Positions 44,773 through 54,511 of a stretch of DNA of 54,627 bases are shown in pieces (within the stretch, counting starts at the first letter, position 1; the number at the start of each line of letters is the position of its first letter). This DNA comes from CAZEMR01 sp964513465. Its GTDB lineage: Bacteria; Bacteroidota; Ignavibacteria; Kapaibacteriales; UBA2268. The stretch spans positions 1-54,627 of the forward strand of contig CAZEMR010000014.1 of NCBI GenBank assembly GCA_964513465.1, read 5' to 3'. The translations under genes and the position numbers were made by a program. The notes under the pieces are model-generated. The model did not search any database. It was not told the DNA's origin and was given only the letters and a program-made list of their open reading frames with translations.

Positions 44773-45873
44773 TCATTGCATCCGGCCGCGCGCAGCGATT
44801 TCGATTTCCTCTATAATTTCCTCTTTGTCAACCAGATAGGCGCGGTCGTAGAGATTGACCACCGCGCAGGCGTGGTTCGGTATTATCCTGATTCGCTCGC
44901 CGTATTTGAAGTTATCCTCGCCAGTGCGGAGTACGCCGTGTTCTTCGGATAAGCGCACGATTTCTGCGTCTTTATTATAAATATATCCGTGCCCGCTTAG
45001 AGATGTGTTGCCATGGCCGCCGAGGTCGAGCCCCAGCGCCTTGCTGCCCGCGTCGATAACCGCGCGGTCTTCGGTGGGGACGCTTATCACGGTTGAAAGC
45101 ACATTCAGCGCGCAATCCTCGATTTTGCAGCTTCCGAGCATCACCTGTATCATGTCGTGGAATATATAATTACCAGCGCGTAGTTCGGTTACCTCGCGGC
45201 CGCGCGAGCACCAGCGCGCCGTCGGGGTCGAACCCACGCTCACCACCCGGCAGGGGATACGGCGCACCTCGAGAAAGATTTTCAGATCGGACATCAGCTT
45301 GCCTTCCTGAAGCCCCACGCGGCGTACCTCACGAGGGTTGGGGGCTGCGTAGGCATGGCCTGCATGGGTCATAATCCCTTCGAATTCGATGCCGGGCATA
45401 GATATTATATCGCGTGCGAGTTCGGCAATTTTATCGAAGCTTTCGATTCCGGCGCGGTGAAACCCCGAATCGACCTCGATCAGAACCCGGATTGGCTTGA
45501 GTTCTGCAAAAGCTTTTGAAAGCTCAGAAGCTGATTCCGGCGAATCGACGCAGACGCTTAGCCGGCTGATGCGTTCGTTGAGTCGGATAAGCCGTTCGAT
45601 TTTTTGCTGTCCGGTAATAATATTAGCAATCTGGATGTTGTCGATTCCTGCAGCGGCTATGATTTCGGCCTCGCCGAGCTTTGCACAGGCAATACCTATG
45701 GCCCCGTGATCGATCTGCATCGCGGCGAGTCGGGGCATCTTATGGGTTTTGATATGCGGCCTCAGATTGATGACATTCATCTCTGCTGTATGCTGCATTT
45801 TCAGAAGATTATTTTCCAGAACCGATCTTTCAATAATCAGGGCGGGGGTGTCGATAGTATTAATATGCGCCAT
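44773..45873 (-). CDS. D-threonine aldolase/D-serine dehydratase-like PLP enzyme
   Basis: A 366-residue fold-type III PLP enzyme. RPHIKTHKMPRLA carries the PLP lysine near the N-terminus; DSGFHRAGI, GIMTHAGHAYA and SVGSTPTARW are family stretches. The late pattern IPNHACAVVNLYD, with His and Cys, is the metal site of D-threonine aldolase and eukaryotic D-serine dehydratase. It would cleave D-threonine or deaminate D-serine in the cytoplasm. Alanine racemase is the remote alternative. The gene abuts lolA tail to tail with no gap. Confidence 0.88.
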   Translation of the reverse strand: MAHINTIDTPALIIERSVLENNLLKMQHTAEMNVINLRPHIKTHKMPRLAAMQIDHGAIGIACAKLGEAEIIAAAGIDNIQIANIITGQQKIERLIRLNERISRLSVCVDSPESASELSKAFAELKPIRVLIEVDSGFHRAGIESFDKIAELARDIISMPGIEFEGIMTHAGHAYAAPNPREVRRVGLQEGKLMSDLKIFLEVRRIPCRVVSVGSTPTARWCSRGREVTELRAGNYIFHDMIQVMLGSCKIEDCALNVLSTVISVPTEDRAVIDAGSKALGLDLGGHGNTSLSGHGYIYNKDAEIVRLSEEHGVLRTGEDNFKYGERIRIIPNHACAVVNLYDRAYLVDKEEIIEEIEIAARGRMQ

Positions 45874-45980
45874 ATTTATTTGTTCGGCTTTCTAATTTTT
45901 TGTTAATTGCTTTGGCTCTAAATTTGCTAAAATTTTTTTTAATATTTTAGAAAAATTAATCAGCATATCAGGTGTTTTAT

Positions 45981-46655
45981 ATGAAATTTGTAATACTTTT
46001 AGTGCTTGCCGCCGGGCTGATGTCCTGTTCGCCAGTGAGATCGCCATATTTCAACCAAAAAAGCGATTCCGGCCAGAAAGATTTATTAGCTAAGAAAAAA
46101 GATGGCCGCACAGAATTTAATAATCACAGCAGCGACTCTAACCTTATCGAAGACGAAGAAGACAGCAATCCCGGCAAGGATCGCGCCTCTGAGCATCAGC
46201 AGTTGCATCCCGATACTACTTATGTGGCGTTAAGCCCTATCGGAAAGGGCAATTTGCCGGCTCCAAAACAGTCCACACCTGGTCTTGACGAGCAATTCCG
46301 CGAAGCAGTCGAAAAATTCGACAACGAAGAATACGGACTTGCATGCAAAGATTTCGAGCAATTCGCAAGGGCGCTGCCGCCGGGAGATTCGCTATATTTC
46401 GAAGCGCGTTTCTATTGGAGCGAATGCCGCATAATATATAACGAAATTGCGATTGCCCGCGATATTTTGTCAGAAATTATCGAAGACGACCGCTGCCCGG
46501 ATTCCGTCACCGAAAAGGCGCTTGTGCGGCTTGGGCAGATATTCTGCGTCCTCGGCTATGAATCGCGCGCCGAAGGCTACTTCGACCGCCTGCGCAAGGA
46601 ATTTCCCGCGTCAATATATATACCCCTGGCTAACTGCGAATCCGTAGTCCAGTAG
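45981..46655 (+). CDS. Lipoprotein with TPR-like C-terminal region
   Basis: A 224-residue protein with the lipobox LMSC at about residues 13-16, so a lipid-anchored envelope protein. A disordered, charged stretch follows (DSNLIEDEEDSNPGKDRAS), then about 130 residues with TPR-like helical pairs (EQFREAVEKFDNEEYGLACKDF-type, and LVRLGQIFCVLGYESRAEGYFDRLRKEFP, here cited in part). Similar repeats are found in YbgF/BamD-like proteins. No specific function is known. TAAATTTG at 45919-45926 could be a -7 box, but its spacing to the nearest TTTG is too short. Confidence 0.8.
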   Translation: MKFVILLVLAAGLMSCSPVRSPYFNQKSDSGQKDLLAKKKDGRTEFNNHSSDSNLIEDEEDSNPGKDRASEHQQLHPDTTYVALSPIGKGNLPAPKQSTPGLDEQFREAVEKFDNEEYGLACKDFEQFARALPPGDSLYFEARFYWSECRIIYNEIAIARDILSEIIEDDRCPDSVTEKALVRLGQIFCVLGYESRAEGYFDRLRKEFPASIYIPLANCESVVQ

Positions 46656-46657
46656 CG

Positions 46658-47755
46658 CTAAAGGGTTTCGCGGCGTACGGGATAATTTTTCCGAAGCTGG
46701 TCGAATGCCGCTGCCCGCGCTTTATAGTCGAGCGTTAACGATTCCCACAGCCTGCGGTGGTCGCCCGTAAAATCGCGTGATTCGTCAATTCTTTTCAGCA
46801 AATAATCATATTTAGCAAACATATCCGAAGTTGCCGGCCGGTACTCGCCGAGCTCTGCGTCCAGCTCTGAATAATCCGGACTTAATCCGCTGAATCGGGC
46901 GAAAGCATCGGCCATGCGCCGGGTGCCGCGCAGCTTGCCGTCCCTGGAATAGCCGCCCACATGCGGACTTATCTGCAAAGCCATTTTCGCAAGGGATTTA
47001 TTAATCACTGGCTCATTTGCCCAGACATCAATTAGCGCCGAAATCCGATTTTCCGACAGCGCCTCCAGCAATGGCGATTCGTCCACGACTCCGCCGCGTG
47101 AAGCATGCATCAGCAGCGAGCCTTCGCGCATGGATTCTATCTCGCGGCGGCCTATGAGGCCGATTGTCTTATATTTGCCGAATATATATTTAGGCACATG
47201 ATTTGTCACCACATCGGCGCGCGGAAAAATATCGCCGATTTCCGAATATTCCACAAAATCCGGGAAATTAAATCCGGAGTCCAGGAGCGGAGGATCGTTG
47301 ACCAGCACCCGCATCCCCATTTTGTGGCCATATTGCGAGATAATTGTGCCGATATTCCCGAATCCGATTACTCCGAGCGTTTTGCCCTCGGGCGAGCCAT
47401 GCTCCGGCAGCGCCCATTTGAGTATGCCATAGACCATGTATTCGGCCACCGAATTGGCGTTCGAACCAGGCGCGTCGGCGAATGCGATGCCCCGGCTGTT
47501 CAGATATTCCTTGTCGATATGATCAATCCCGGAGGTTGCGCTGCCCACAAACCTTACGCCCGTGCCGTCGAGCAGCACCGGCCCGACCGGGGTAGTGGAG
47601 CGGACGATAAGCGCGGTCGCGCCGCCTTCGATCAGGTCTTCGCGCTTAAGCTCGCGCCCGGAAAAGGTGACGATGTCTCCGCAGGGAGAAAGGGCTTGCG
47701 CAATCAGGGGTATATTTTCGTCGATAAAAATTATTTGGGAATTACTCATATTCAT
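46658..47755 (-). CDS. pdxB: Erythronate-4-phosphate dehydrogenase
   Basis: A 365-residue D-2-hydroxyacid-dehydrogenase-type enzyme for the second step of pyridoxal-phosphate synthesis from erythrose 4-phosphate. PdxB signatures are DENIPLIAQAL, IVRSTTPVGPVLLDG, VGSATSGIDHIDKEYL and APGSNANSVAEYMVYG, with GVIGFGNIGTIIS as the NAD motif. The C-terminal portion is the family's own extension. The ATG at 47755 is used; a second one lies two codons in. It is only two bases from the convergent lipoprotein gene's end. Confidence 0.93.
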   Translation of the reverse strand: MNMSNSQIIFIDENIPLIAQALSPCGDIVTFSGRELKREDLIEGGATALIVRSTTPVGPVLLDGTGVRFVGSATSGIDHIDKEYLNSRGIAFADAPGSNANSVAEYMVYGILKWALPEHGSPEGKTLGVIGFGNIGTIISQYGHKMGMRVLVNDPPLLDSGFNFPDFVEYSEIGDIFPRADVVTNHVPKYIFGKYKTIGLIGRREIESMREGSLLMHASRGGVVDESPLLEALSENRISALIDVWANEPVINKSLAKMALQISPHVGGYSRDGKLRGTRRMADAFARFSGLSPDYSELDAELGEYRPATSDMFAKYDYLLKRIDESRDFTGDHRRLWESLTLDYKARAAAFDQLRKNYPVRRETL

Positions 47756-47821
47756 GCAATTAATATGTATATGATTCGCAATTACTTTTAAATAAAAATA
47801 CGGATTTTACCCGAAAAGCCT

Positions 47822-47829
47822 TATCTTTG
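47822..47829 (+). promoter_or_regulatory. Possible -7 box of panB
   Basis: TATCTTTG matches the Bacteroidota -7 box TAnnTTTG and lies 37 bases before the panB ATG. No matching TTTG stands 19-21 bases upstream, so the promoter is only half supported. Confidence 0.35.
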
Positions 47830-47865
47830 TATCCTGATTATAAAATTCTTGAATGATATAAGATA

Positions 47866-48696
47866 ATGAATTACGCCGCATCATCAAAGGACAAATCGCG
47901 AAATAAAGTGACCACGCTCAGCCTGCAGGAAATGAAAAAATCCGGCCGTAAAATCGTATGCCTCACCGCTTATGACGCCCTGATGTCGCGCTTGCTGGAC
48001 GAAGCCGGTATCGACCTCATACTCGTGGGCGATTCGCTGGGCAATGTGGTACAGGGCCACGAGACAACCATTCCGGTGACGCTCGAGGACACGATATATC
48101 ACACCCGGGCGGCGGTCAATGGTGCCAGCCGCGCTATGGTGGTGGCCGATATGCCGTTTATGAGCTATCAGGTATCCGCCGACGAAGCATTCCGCAACGC
48201 CGGACGCATATTCAAGGAGGCAGGCGCCGAGGCAATCAAGCTCGAGGGCGGTCAGCACGTCATCGACGCAGTCTCGCGAATGACCGAGGTCGGCATACCG
48301 GTGATGGGCCATCTGGGCCTGACGCCGCAGAGCATCCATAAATTTGGCACATACCGCGCGCGTGGAACCGATCCCGAAGAGGCCGCGCTTATCTATCGCG
48401 ACGCGCATCTTTTGCAGGAGGCCGGCGCGTTTGCAATTGTGCTCGAGAAAATCCCCGCCGATCTGGGACGCAAAATAACCGAATCGCTGACTATACCCAC
48501 AATAGGCATCGGCGCGGGCCCATACTGCGACGGCCAGATACTCGTTTATACCGATATGCTGGGGCTTACGGTGGACTTCAATCCGCGTTTCGTGCGCCGC
48601 TACGCAAATTTATATGAGGACATCACCAAAGCTGTTACACGGTTTTCCGACGATGTTCGCGATATGAATTTTCCCGACGAAAGCGAAAGCTATTGA
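47866..48696 (+). CDS. panB: 3-methyl-2-oxobutanoate hydroxymethyltransferase
   Basis: A 276-residue enzyme that makes ketopantoate from 2-oxoisovalerate and methylene-tetrahydrofolate, the first committed step to pantothenate and CoA. The motifs VGDSLGNVVQGHETTIPVTL, VADMPFMSYQ, KLEGG, and GHLGLTPQS are typical, as is the late GIGAGPYCDGQILVYTDMLG. The stop codon overlaps the following ATG by one base (TGATG), so the small lipoprotein gene is probably translated with it. panC and panD are not in the window. Confidence 0.97.
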   Translation: MNYAASSKDKSRNKVTTLSLQEMKKSGRKIVCLTAYDALMSRLLDEAGIDLILVGDSLGNVVQGHETTIPVTLEDTIYHTRAAVNGASRAMVVADMPFMSYQVSADEAFRNAGRIFKEAGAEAIKLEGGQHVIDAVSRMTEVGIPVMGHLGLTPQSIHKFGTYRARGTDPEEAALIYRDAHLLQEAGAFAIVLEKIPADLGRKITESLTIPTIGIGAGPYCDGQILVYTDMLGLTVDFNPRFVRRYANLYEDITKAVTRFSDDVRDMNFPDESESY

Positions 48697-49106
48697 TGAA
48701 ATTTTTGCCTGCCATATTGATATCAATATTAATGCTGGGTTCTCTGCTTGGCTCTTCCTGCAGCGATACGAACGTATTGCAGCCCGGCGACGATATAGAA
48801 TTTCCGGATTCGAATGTCAGTTTTTTCTATCATGTGCAGCCGTTTCTGCGGCTAAAATGCTCATATCAGGGCTGCCACAGCGAAGAGCACCGCGCCGGCG
48901 GCATCCGGCTGACTGATTATTTTTCGTTGTTCGAAACTCCGCTGCTGATTGTACTGACCGATCCGCCTGATCCGGATAATAGCTGGCTGGTGCAGATAAT
49001 CGAGCGCCGCGCCGGCCACAACCCGTATCTGCCGGATAATTATATTACCCAAAACGAGATAGACGGTATCCGCCAGTGGATACTCGAGGGCGCCCGGAAT
49101 AACTGA
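48696..49106 (+). CDS. Small lipoprotein with CxxxxCH motif
   Basis: A 136-residue exported protein. The lipobox is LLGSSC near residue 21. In the mature part, CSYQGCHS is a Cys-X4-Cys-His motif like that of c-type heme attachment but with four instead of two intervening residues. The rest (TDYFSLFETPL and EIDGIRQWILEGA) resembles cytochrome-c-like domains fused to other enzymes. No heme partner is present. Its ATG overlaps the panB stop. Function unknown; either a redox lipoprotein or a degenerate cytochrome. Confidence 0.7.
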   Translation: MKFLPAILISILMLGSLLGSSCSDTNVLQPGDDIEFPDSNVSFFYHVQPFLRLKCSYQGCHSEEHRAGGIRLTDYFSLFETPLLIVLTDPPDPDNSWLVQIIERRAGHNPYLPDNYITQNEIDGIRQWILEGARNN

Positions 49107-49235
49107 TATTGCATTTTGAACTATTTATTAATTGAATTTTAATATTTTTTTTGTTAAAATGCTATACGGATTTCTGACCCATATCGAAAAACATTTCAAT
49201 TTGTAATATTCTTCAAACACTCTAAGGAGTCAGCT

Positions 49236-50279
49236 ATGAAAAAAATTGTTTCCATGATTGCAATCACCATCCTCGCCGCAATGATATTTGCGGGCTGCGA
49301 GAGCAAACCAGATCCTATCCCCGTCGAGGGCTGGGAATCCTACCAGGATCCGGTAATGAAATTCGAGATCGAATACCCCTCGAACTGGCACGACATCAAG
49401 ATAGCCGGCGAGAGCATTCTGATTTATTCATCCAGGCACGCGGCCACACGCTTCCGCGATTATGCAACCACCGGATTTCCTTCCGCAAAGATTTATCTCG
49501 GATCGGCCAGCCTGAGCCAGGATACCACAGAGATGGTAACAATCGACACAGTGGTTTCGAAAAATATGATATTCGAAAAAAGCGTATACCAGGGCCCCGA
49601 AAAAGTCACGATCGACGGAGTCGAAGGACGCAAATACACCTATTCGTTCGAGCTTGAGGACGGCATGTTCAACGGCGAAATGTACGTAGCCGCAGCCGAT
49701 ACGGCCACCGCCACAGTCGTCGTATTCGAAACATTTGCCAACACAATGGAAACCTACCGCGGCGATTTCGACAAAGTGCTGAATAGCGTTAAACTGGCCA
49801 AAACACCCGGCGATTTTGCCGCCGATACTATCTATCAGGAAGTCGAAGCCGAGCCGCCGTCAAGCGATCTGCGCACCATTTCCGGCCAGGGCTTCTCGAT
49901 GGGCGTACCCGAGAATTTCAACAAGGAATCCGCTCCCAGTGGCGGCGCCGAGGAAACATATAATTTTATGGGCAAACGCCGCGGCGACAGCTTCATACGC
50001 ATCGATATATTCGACGCAGCCAAAACCAAAGATGCACAGAAAGTCGCCCAGGACAACGTTCCGCAATATCGTGGCGCATCATCGGTGAAATCCATGAAGA
50101 TCGGCGGCCAGGACGCATACTACTTCGATTATGCCCCCACCGGCACAATCAAAGGACGCGTATGGTTTACGATATACAACCAAAAACTTTATCGGATAAT
50201 GATCAATTGGTTCAAAGGCGAGGAATCACTCTTCCTGCCGCCATTCGAAAAAGCAGTCAATTCGATCAAGTTTAAATAA
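49236..50279 (+). CDS. Lipoprotein with two PsbP-like domains
   Basis: A 347-residue protein with the lipobox FAGC (about residue 20) and then two domains of the PsbP/Mog1-like type (DUF1795-like). The first begins WESYQDPVMKFEIEYPSNW, the second GQGFSMGVPENF followed by YDFY-like strands ending KAVNSIKF. The two halves both carry the pattern of a folded sheet with Trp and Phe at the sheet face. Function unknown. AAGGAG lies before the ATG, and a terminator follows. Confidence 0.75.
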   Translation: MKKIVSMIAITILAAMIFAGCESKPDPIPVEGWESYQDPVMKFEIEYPSNWHDIKIAGESILIYSSRHAATRFRDYATTGFPSAKIYLGSASLSQDTTEMVTIDTVVSKNMIFEKSVYQGPEKVTIDGVEGRKYTYSFELEDGMFNGEMYVAAADTATATVVVFETFANTMETYRGDFDKVLNSVKLAKTPGDFAADTIYQEVEAEPPSSDLRTISGQGFSMGVPENFNKESAPSGGAEETYNFMGKRRGDSFIRIDIFDAAKTKDAQKVAQDNVPQYRGASSVKSMKIGGQDAYYFDYAPTGTIKGRVWFTIYNQKLYRIMINWFKGEESLFLPPFEKAVNSIKFK

Positions 50280-50300
50280 TCTGAAAAATTCAGTAAATTG

Positions 50301-50335
50301 AGGCGGGGGAGATTGCTCCTCCGCCTTTTTTTTTT
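50301..50335 (+). terminator. Terminator of the PsbP-like lipoprotein gene
   Basis: AGGCGGGGGAG pairs with CTCCTCCGCCT around a three-base loop, followed by a run of about nine T. Confidence 0.9.
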
Positions 50336-50355
50336 CAAAAACCTAAGGCCAGCAG

Positions 50356-52767
50356 ATGAAAAAGTTTTTACTAATTATTTTCATAATAATTTTGTCAATG
50401 AATCTTTCCGCCCAGAGCGACAACGACCGCTGGGACGCTAATTTCGCCCCGCCGATCCTGAAAATTCCGGAAGTTCTGGCCATTCAAAAAATCGGCGAAC
50501 GACTATACTTCTTTCGCGACGGGAAATTCAATTATTATGATCTTAAAAGCCGCACAGAGCATCCCTTTACGATACTTGGCAGCGGAGTTATATATGCCAT
50601 AGCAGGCCACAGCGACACCATCTATGTTGGAGGCAGATTCGGCGGTATCGGCAATATCGACGAGCGAAATCTGGCGATGTTCGATGGCGAAAGCTGGAAG
50701 TCTGTTGGCGGCGGTGTTAGAGGCGAAGTCAGAGCAATCGCAATTAGCGAGCGGGGCAATATATATATCGGCGGCGGAATAAAAGAGGCCGGCGGCCATG
50801 AAGCGGAAAATGCAGCAATGTACGACGGCGAGGAGTGGCACTATCTCGACGGCGGACTGGATGACTACGTATTTGATATTTGCGTCGTTGGCGATAGGAT
50901 ATATTTTGTGGGAGGATTCAACGAGGCCGGCGGCCAGGCATCGACCGGGATTGCCTGCTGGAATGAAGCCACCGAGACGTGGGAATATGACATTGATACG
51001 GAAAAATTCACTAATAATACATTGGTTAATTCCATAGTATCCGATGGCGAGAATATATATATAGCCGGCAATTTTTCTATGAATGAGCTGATCGGTCCGC
51101 AGAACGTCGCCAAATGGAACGGCGAATTCTGGGATCATATGAATGGCGGAATAGCGGGCTATGTCAGCGCGCTCGCCTGGGATGGAGAGGATTTATATGT
51201 CGGCGGCCCATTCACCGCAGCCACCGGCGGCGAAAAGCTCAATCACATAGGGCGCTGGGACGGCGAAATTTGGAAGCCGCTCGGCGATGGCGTCAGCGGC
51301 GGCGATTATGCATCGGTTTTTTCAATTGCTGTAGTCGGAAATGATTCAATATTCGCAGGCGGCACTTTCAATCAGGCCGGAGCCGCCCGGGTGAACGGCA
51401 TCGCATACTGGCGCGGCGGCCAGTGGCATGATATTTCAAAAAATGATCGCAATGGCGTCAGCTCGATGGTTTATGCATTCTCCCACGGCGCGGACGACCT
51501 GCTCTACGTCGGCGGAGCATTCAAGCAGACCGGCGACGTATTCTCGCCCGGTATCTCCTCGCGCGATGAGGACAATTGGATCGGCCTTGATTCCGGGCTT
51601 GTCCCCCCGGCGATTGTGTACGACCTGAAGCCGATGAATAACGAAATATTTATATCCGGCTGGTGCTTCGGATCATTCCGCCAGGAATTCGATAATGTAG
51701 CCGCGTGGGATGTGTACCTGCGCGAATGGACAGAGCTCGGCAACGGCATCCCGGCGGGCGACGGCGACATGGGGCCAATGGCCATCACCGGCGGCAAAGT
51801 TTACTACAGCGGTACCTTCACACAGGTCGACGGTGTCGAATCCGGGCATATAATCGCCTGGAACGGCAGCGAATGGGAGGGCCTCGCTGGCGGCATCACA
51901 AGCTCGATCCCAAACAATTTTAAGCCTGTGCGGGCTATGGCCGCCCTCAGCGACGGCCGCATCGTCGTCGGAGGATATTTCGACCGCGCCGGCGGGAAAA
52001 ATGTCGGCAATATCGCTATATGGAACCCCGCCAGCGGCGAATGGAGCGATATGAATGCAGGAGTAAACGACGGCGTTACAGCGATTTATGAATACGGAAA
52101 TTATATATATATAGGCGGATATTTCACCAAAGTAGGCGGACTGGATGCACTCCACGTTGCCCGCTACAGCAAAATTACCGGCGAATGGGAGGCGTTAGGC
52201 GAAGGCATTAGTCATTATGTTTATTGCATGTATCCCCATGCGGGAGCGATGTATTTCGGCGGCAGCTTCATCCGCGCGGGCGGCAAAGACGCCATCAGCA
52301 TTGCGCGCTACGACATCGAATCGGGCGAATTTTTTTCGCTTGGCGATGGTATTATGCTGAACGACCGCGCCGGATCGGTGCTCGATCTGATTGTTTACAA
52401 AAATGATTTATACGCTGGCGGACTATTCACCACTGCGGGCGGCAAGCCATCGATGAATATCGCCCGCTGGAATGATCTCGAAACCGGAGTGGCCGATTAT
52501 TTAGGGAATAATTATTCTATGCGGATTTGGCCGAATCCATTTACCGGGGCAGCTACTATGGAATTTTTTGCGCCACGCACGGATATTTATTCAATAGAAT
52601 TATATAATTCGCTTGGCGAAAAAGTACGGACAATTGCAAATAAGGAATTCCCCGTCGGGCAAAATTTAATCTCCATTAATGCTAATAATTTGCCGCCGGG
52701 TTTATATATTTGCAGGATAATTTCGAACGATTTTATTATTAACGAAAAAATTATTTTAAATCAATAA
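50356..52767 (+). CDS. T9SS cargo protein with beta-propeller-like repeats
   Basis: An 803-residue exported protein. A signal peptide (residues 1-20, ending LSAQ) is followed by about ten repeats of 50-60 residues, each with the pattern VGGxFxxAGG...NIAxWNGxxWxxLGxG (for example FDGESWKSVGGG and WNGEFWDHMNGG), like a beta-propeller or delta-60-type surface protein. The C-terminal 90 residues form a type A T9SS sorting domain (RIWPNPFTGAATMEFFAP then LYNSLGEKV, and LPPGLYICRI). It should be sent to the surface by the T9SS, a system whose PorU and PorV are encoded in this window. Its binding partner is unknown. Confidence 0.88.
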   Translation: MKKFLLIIFIIILSMNLSAQSDNDRWDANFAPPILKIPEVLAIQKIGERLYFFRDGKFNYYDLKSRTEHPFTILGSGVIYAIAGHSDTIYVGGRFGGIGNIDERNLAMFDGESWKSVGGGVRGEVRAIAISERGNIYIGGGIKEAGGHEAENAAMYDGEEWHYLDGGLDDYVFDICVVGDRIYFVGGFNEAGGQASTGIACWNEATETWEYDIDTEKFTNNTLVNSIVSDGENIYIAGNFSMNELIGPQNVAKWNGEFWDHMNGGIAGYVSALAWDGEDLYVGGPFTAATGGEKLNHIGRWDGEIWKPLGDGVSGGDYASVFSIAVVGNDSIFAGGTFNQAGAARVNGIAYWRGGQWHDISKNDRNGVSSMVYAFSHGADDLLYVGGAFKQTGDVFSPGISSRDEDNWIGLDSGLVPPAIVYDLKPMNNEIFISGWCFGSFRQEFDNVAAWDVYLREWTELGNGIPAGDGDMGPMAITGGKVYYSGTFTQVDGVESGHIIAWNGSEWEGLAGGITSSIPNNFKPVRAMAALSDGRIVVGGYFDRAGGKNVGNIAIWNPASGEWSDMNAGVNDGVTAIYEYGNYIYIGGYFTKVGGLDALHVARYSKITGEWEALGEGISHYVYCMYPHAGAMYFGGSFIRAGGKDAISIARYDIESGEFFSLGDGIMLNDRAGSVLDLIVYKNDLYAGGLFTTAGGKPSMNIARWNDLETGVADYLGNNYSMRIWPNPFTGAATMEFFAPRTDIYSIELYNSLGEKVRTIANKEFPVGQNLISINANNLPPGLYICRIISNDFIINEKIILNQ

Positions 52768-52781
52768 ATCAGGTCAGGAAA

Positions 52782-54323
52782 ATGAAGCTTTCGGAAAAAA
52801 TCATCATACTCGATTTCGGATCGCAATATACACAGCTTATCGCGCGCAAAGTCCGCGAAACCGGCGTTTTTGCAGAAATTCTGCCGTTTTACGTTACAAA
52901 GGACGAATTGCTCGGGCATAATCCCAACGGAATTATCCTCTCCGGCGGTCCCAATTCCGTCTATGCCGAAGGCGCGCCCCACCCGAAGATGAACGTCTTC
53001 GAGCTCGGGCTGCCGGTGCTGGGCATTTGCTACGGACTGCAGCTTATCGCCTACCTCAACGGCGGCGCTGTCGATAAGGCCGCGCGCCGCGAATACGGCA
53101 AATCGAATATAATTATAAACAAGCATGATGATATTTTCAAGGGCTTCCCCAGCGGCTCGCAGGTGTGGATGAGCCACGGCGATTCGCTCACCAAAATCCC
53201 CGACGGATTCGAGATTATTGCCGAATCGGACAACTCGCCGATCGCCGCTATCCGCTCGGCCGACCGCCGGATATATGGCGTGCAGTTCCACCCCGAGGTG
53301 CACCACACCACCTTCGGCATCCGCCTTTTGCAGAATTTTGTGCGCGACATCTGCGGCTGCACCGAAACCTGGGACGCCGCCTCGTTCGTCGAATCCTCGA
53401 TCGAACTCATCCGCAATCAGGTAGGCGACCAACGCGTATTGCTGGCGCTCAGCGGGGGAGTGGACTCCACGGTCGCTGCGGTGCTGCTGCATAAGGCCAT
53501 CGGCGACCAGCTCCACTGCGTTCATATCGACTCCGGACTGATGCGCACCGGCGAGAGCGAACAAATCCGCCAGCTTTTCGGCGAATCGTTCGATATTCCG
53601 ATGACCCTGGTCGATGGCTCCTGGCCATTTCTTTCGAGGCTTGATGGCGTGACCGATCCCGAACAAAAACGCAAAATCATCGGCAAAACATTTATTGATT
53701 TATTCGAAGAAGAAGCCAAAAACGTCAGCGGTATCAAATGGCTGGCCCAGGGCACGCTCTACCCCGACGTCATCGAATCCATATCGGTCAAAGGCCCCTC
53801 GGTGACCATCAAATCGCACCACAACGTTGGCGGGCTGCCCGAGAAAATGAATCTGCGCGTGCTCGAGCCATTCCGCGAATTGTTCAAAGACGAAGTGCGC
53901 GAAGTCGGCCGCGAGCTCGGCGTACCCGAATGGTTCATCCGCCGCCACCCCTTCCCCGGCCCCGGCCTGGCTATCCGCATCCTCGGCGAAATCACCGCCG
54001 AACGGCTCGACATACTCCGCCGCGCCGACGATATATATTTAGACGAAATCCGCAAAGCCGGCCTGTACGACGAAATCTGGCAGGCCTTCGCCGTGCTGCT
54101 GCCCGTCAAGAGCGTCGGCGTCATGGGCGACGAGCGCACCTACGAATACACCTGCGCGCTGCGAGCCGTCACCAGCGTTGACGGGATGACCGCCGACTGG
54201 TACCACATGCCCTACGAGGCGCTCGGTCGTATGTCCAGCCGCATAATCAACGAGGTTCGCGGCATCAACCGCGTGGCCTACGACATCTCGAGCAAACCCC
54301 CCGCAACAATCGAGTGGGAATAA
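52782..54323 (+). CDS. guaA: GMP synthase (glutamine-hydrolysing)
   Basis: A 513-residue enzyme that converts XMP to GMP using glutamine nitrogen. The amidotransferase domain has GSQYTQLIARKVRE, the active Cys in GICYGLQLIA and VQFHPEVHHT; the ATP-pyrophosphatase domain has LSGGVDSTVAAVLL; the dimerisation end has FPGPGLAIRILGE. All are intact. CAGG lies upstream. It is 14 bases after the surface-protein gene, so co-transcription is possible though functionally odd. Confidence 0.98.
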   Translation: MKLSEKIIILDFGSQYTQLIARKVRETGVFAEILPFYVTKDELLGHNPNGIILSGGPNSVYAEGAPHPKMNVFELGLPVLGICYGLQLIAYLNGGAVDKAARREYGKSNIIINKHDDIFKGFPSGSQVWMSHGDSLTKIPDGFEIIAESDNSPIAAIRSADRRIYGVQFHPEVHHTTFGIRLLQNFVRDICGCTETWDAASFVESSIELIRNQVGDQRVLLALSGGVDSTVAAVLLHKAIGDQLHCVHIDSGLMRTGESEQIRQLFGESFDIPMTLVDGSWPFLSRLDGVTDPEQKRKIIGKTFIDLFEEEAKNVSGIKWLAQGTLYPDVIESISVKGPSVTIKSHHNVGGLPEKMNLRVLEPFRELFKDEVREVGRELGVPEWFIRRHPFPGPGLAIRILGEITAERLDILRRADDIYLDEIRKAGLYDEIWQAFAVLLPVKSVGVMGDERTYEYTCALRAVTSVDGMTADWYHMPYEALGRMSSRIINEVRGINRVAYDISSKPPATIEWE

Positions 54324-54511
54324 CATATTTAATTAAGAATTAGGAATTGAGAATTAGGAATTTGTGGAATAGAAATTTTAAAATGATGAGTATTATTTGC
54401 CAAAAGCCAAACATCCAAAATTCGAAATTCATGATTTGAAATTCATAATTATAATTCTAATAATTGAGTTAGTTAACGTTATATCTAATCTACTGAATTT
54501 ATGAGTTGTGC
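54324..54511. other. AT-rich, low-complexity intergenic stretch
   Basis: Short repeats (GAATTAGGAATT and AATTCATAATT forms) and AT tracts. I see no gene, terminator or promoter here. Confidence 0.6.
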
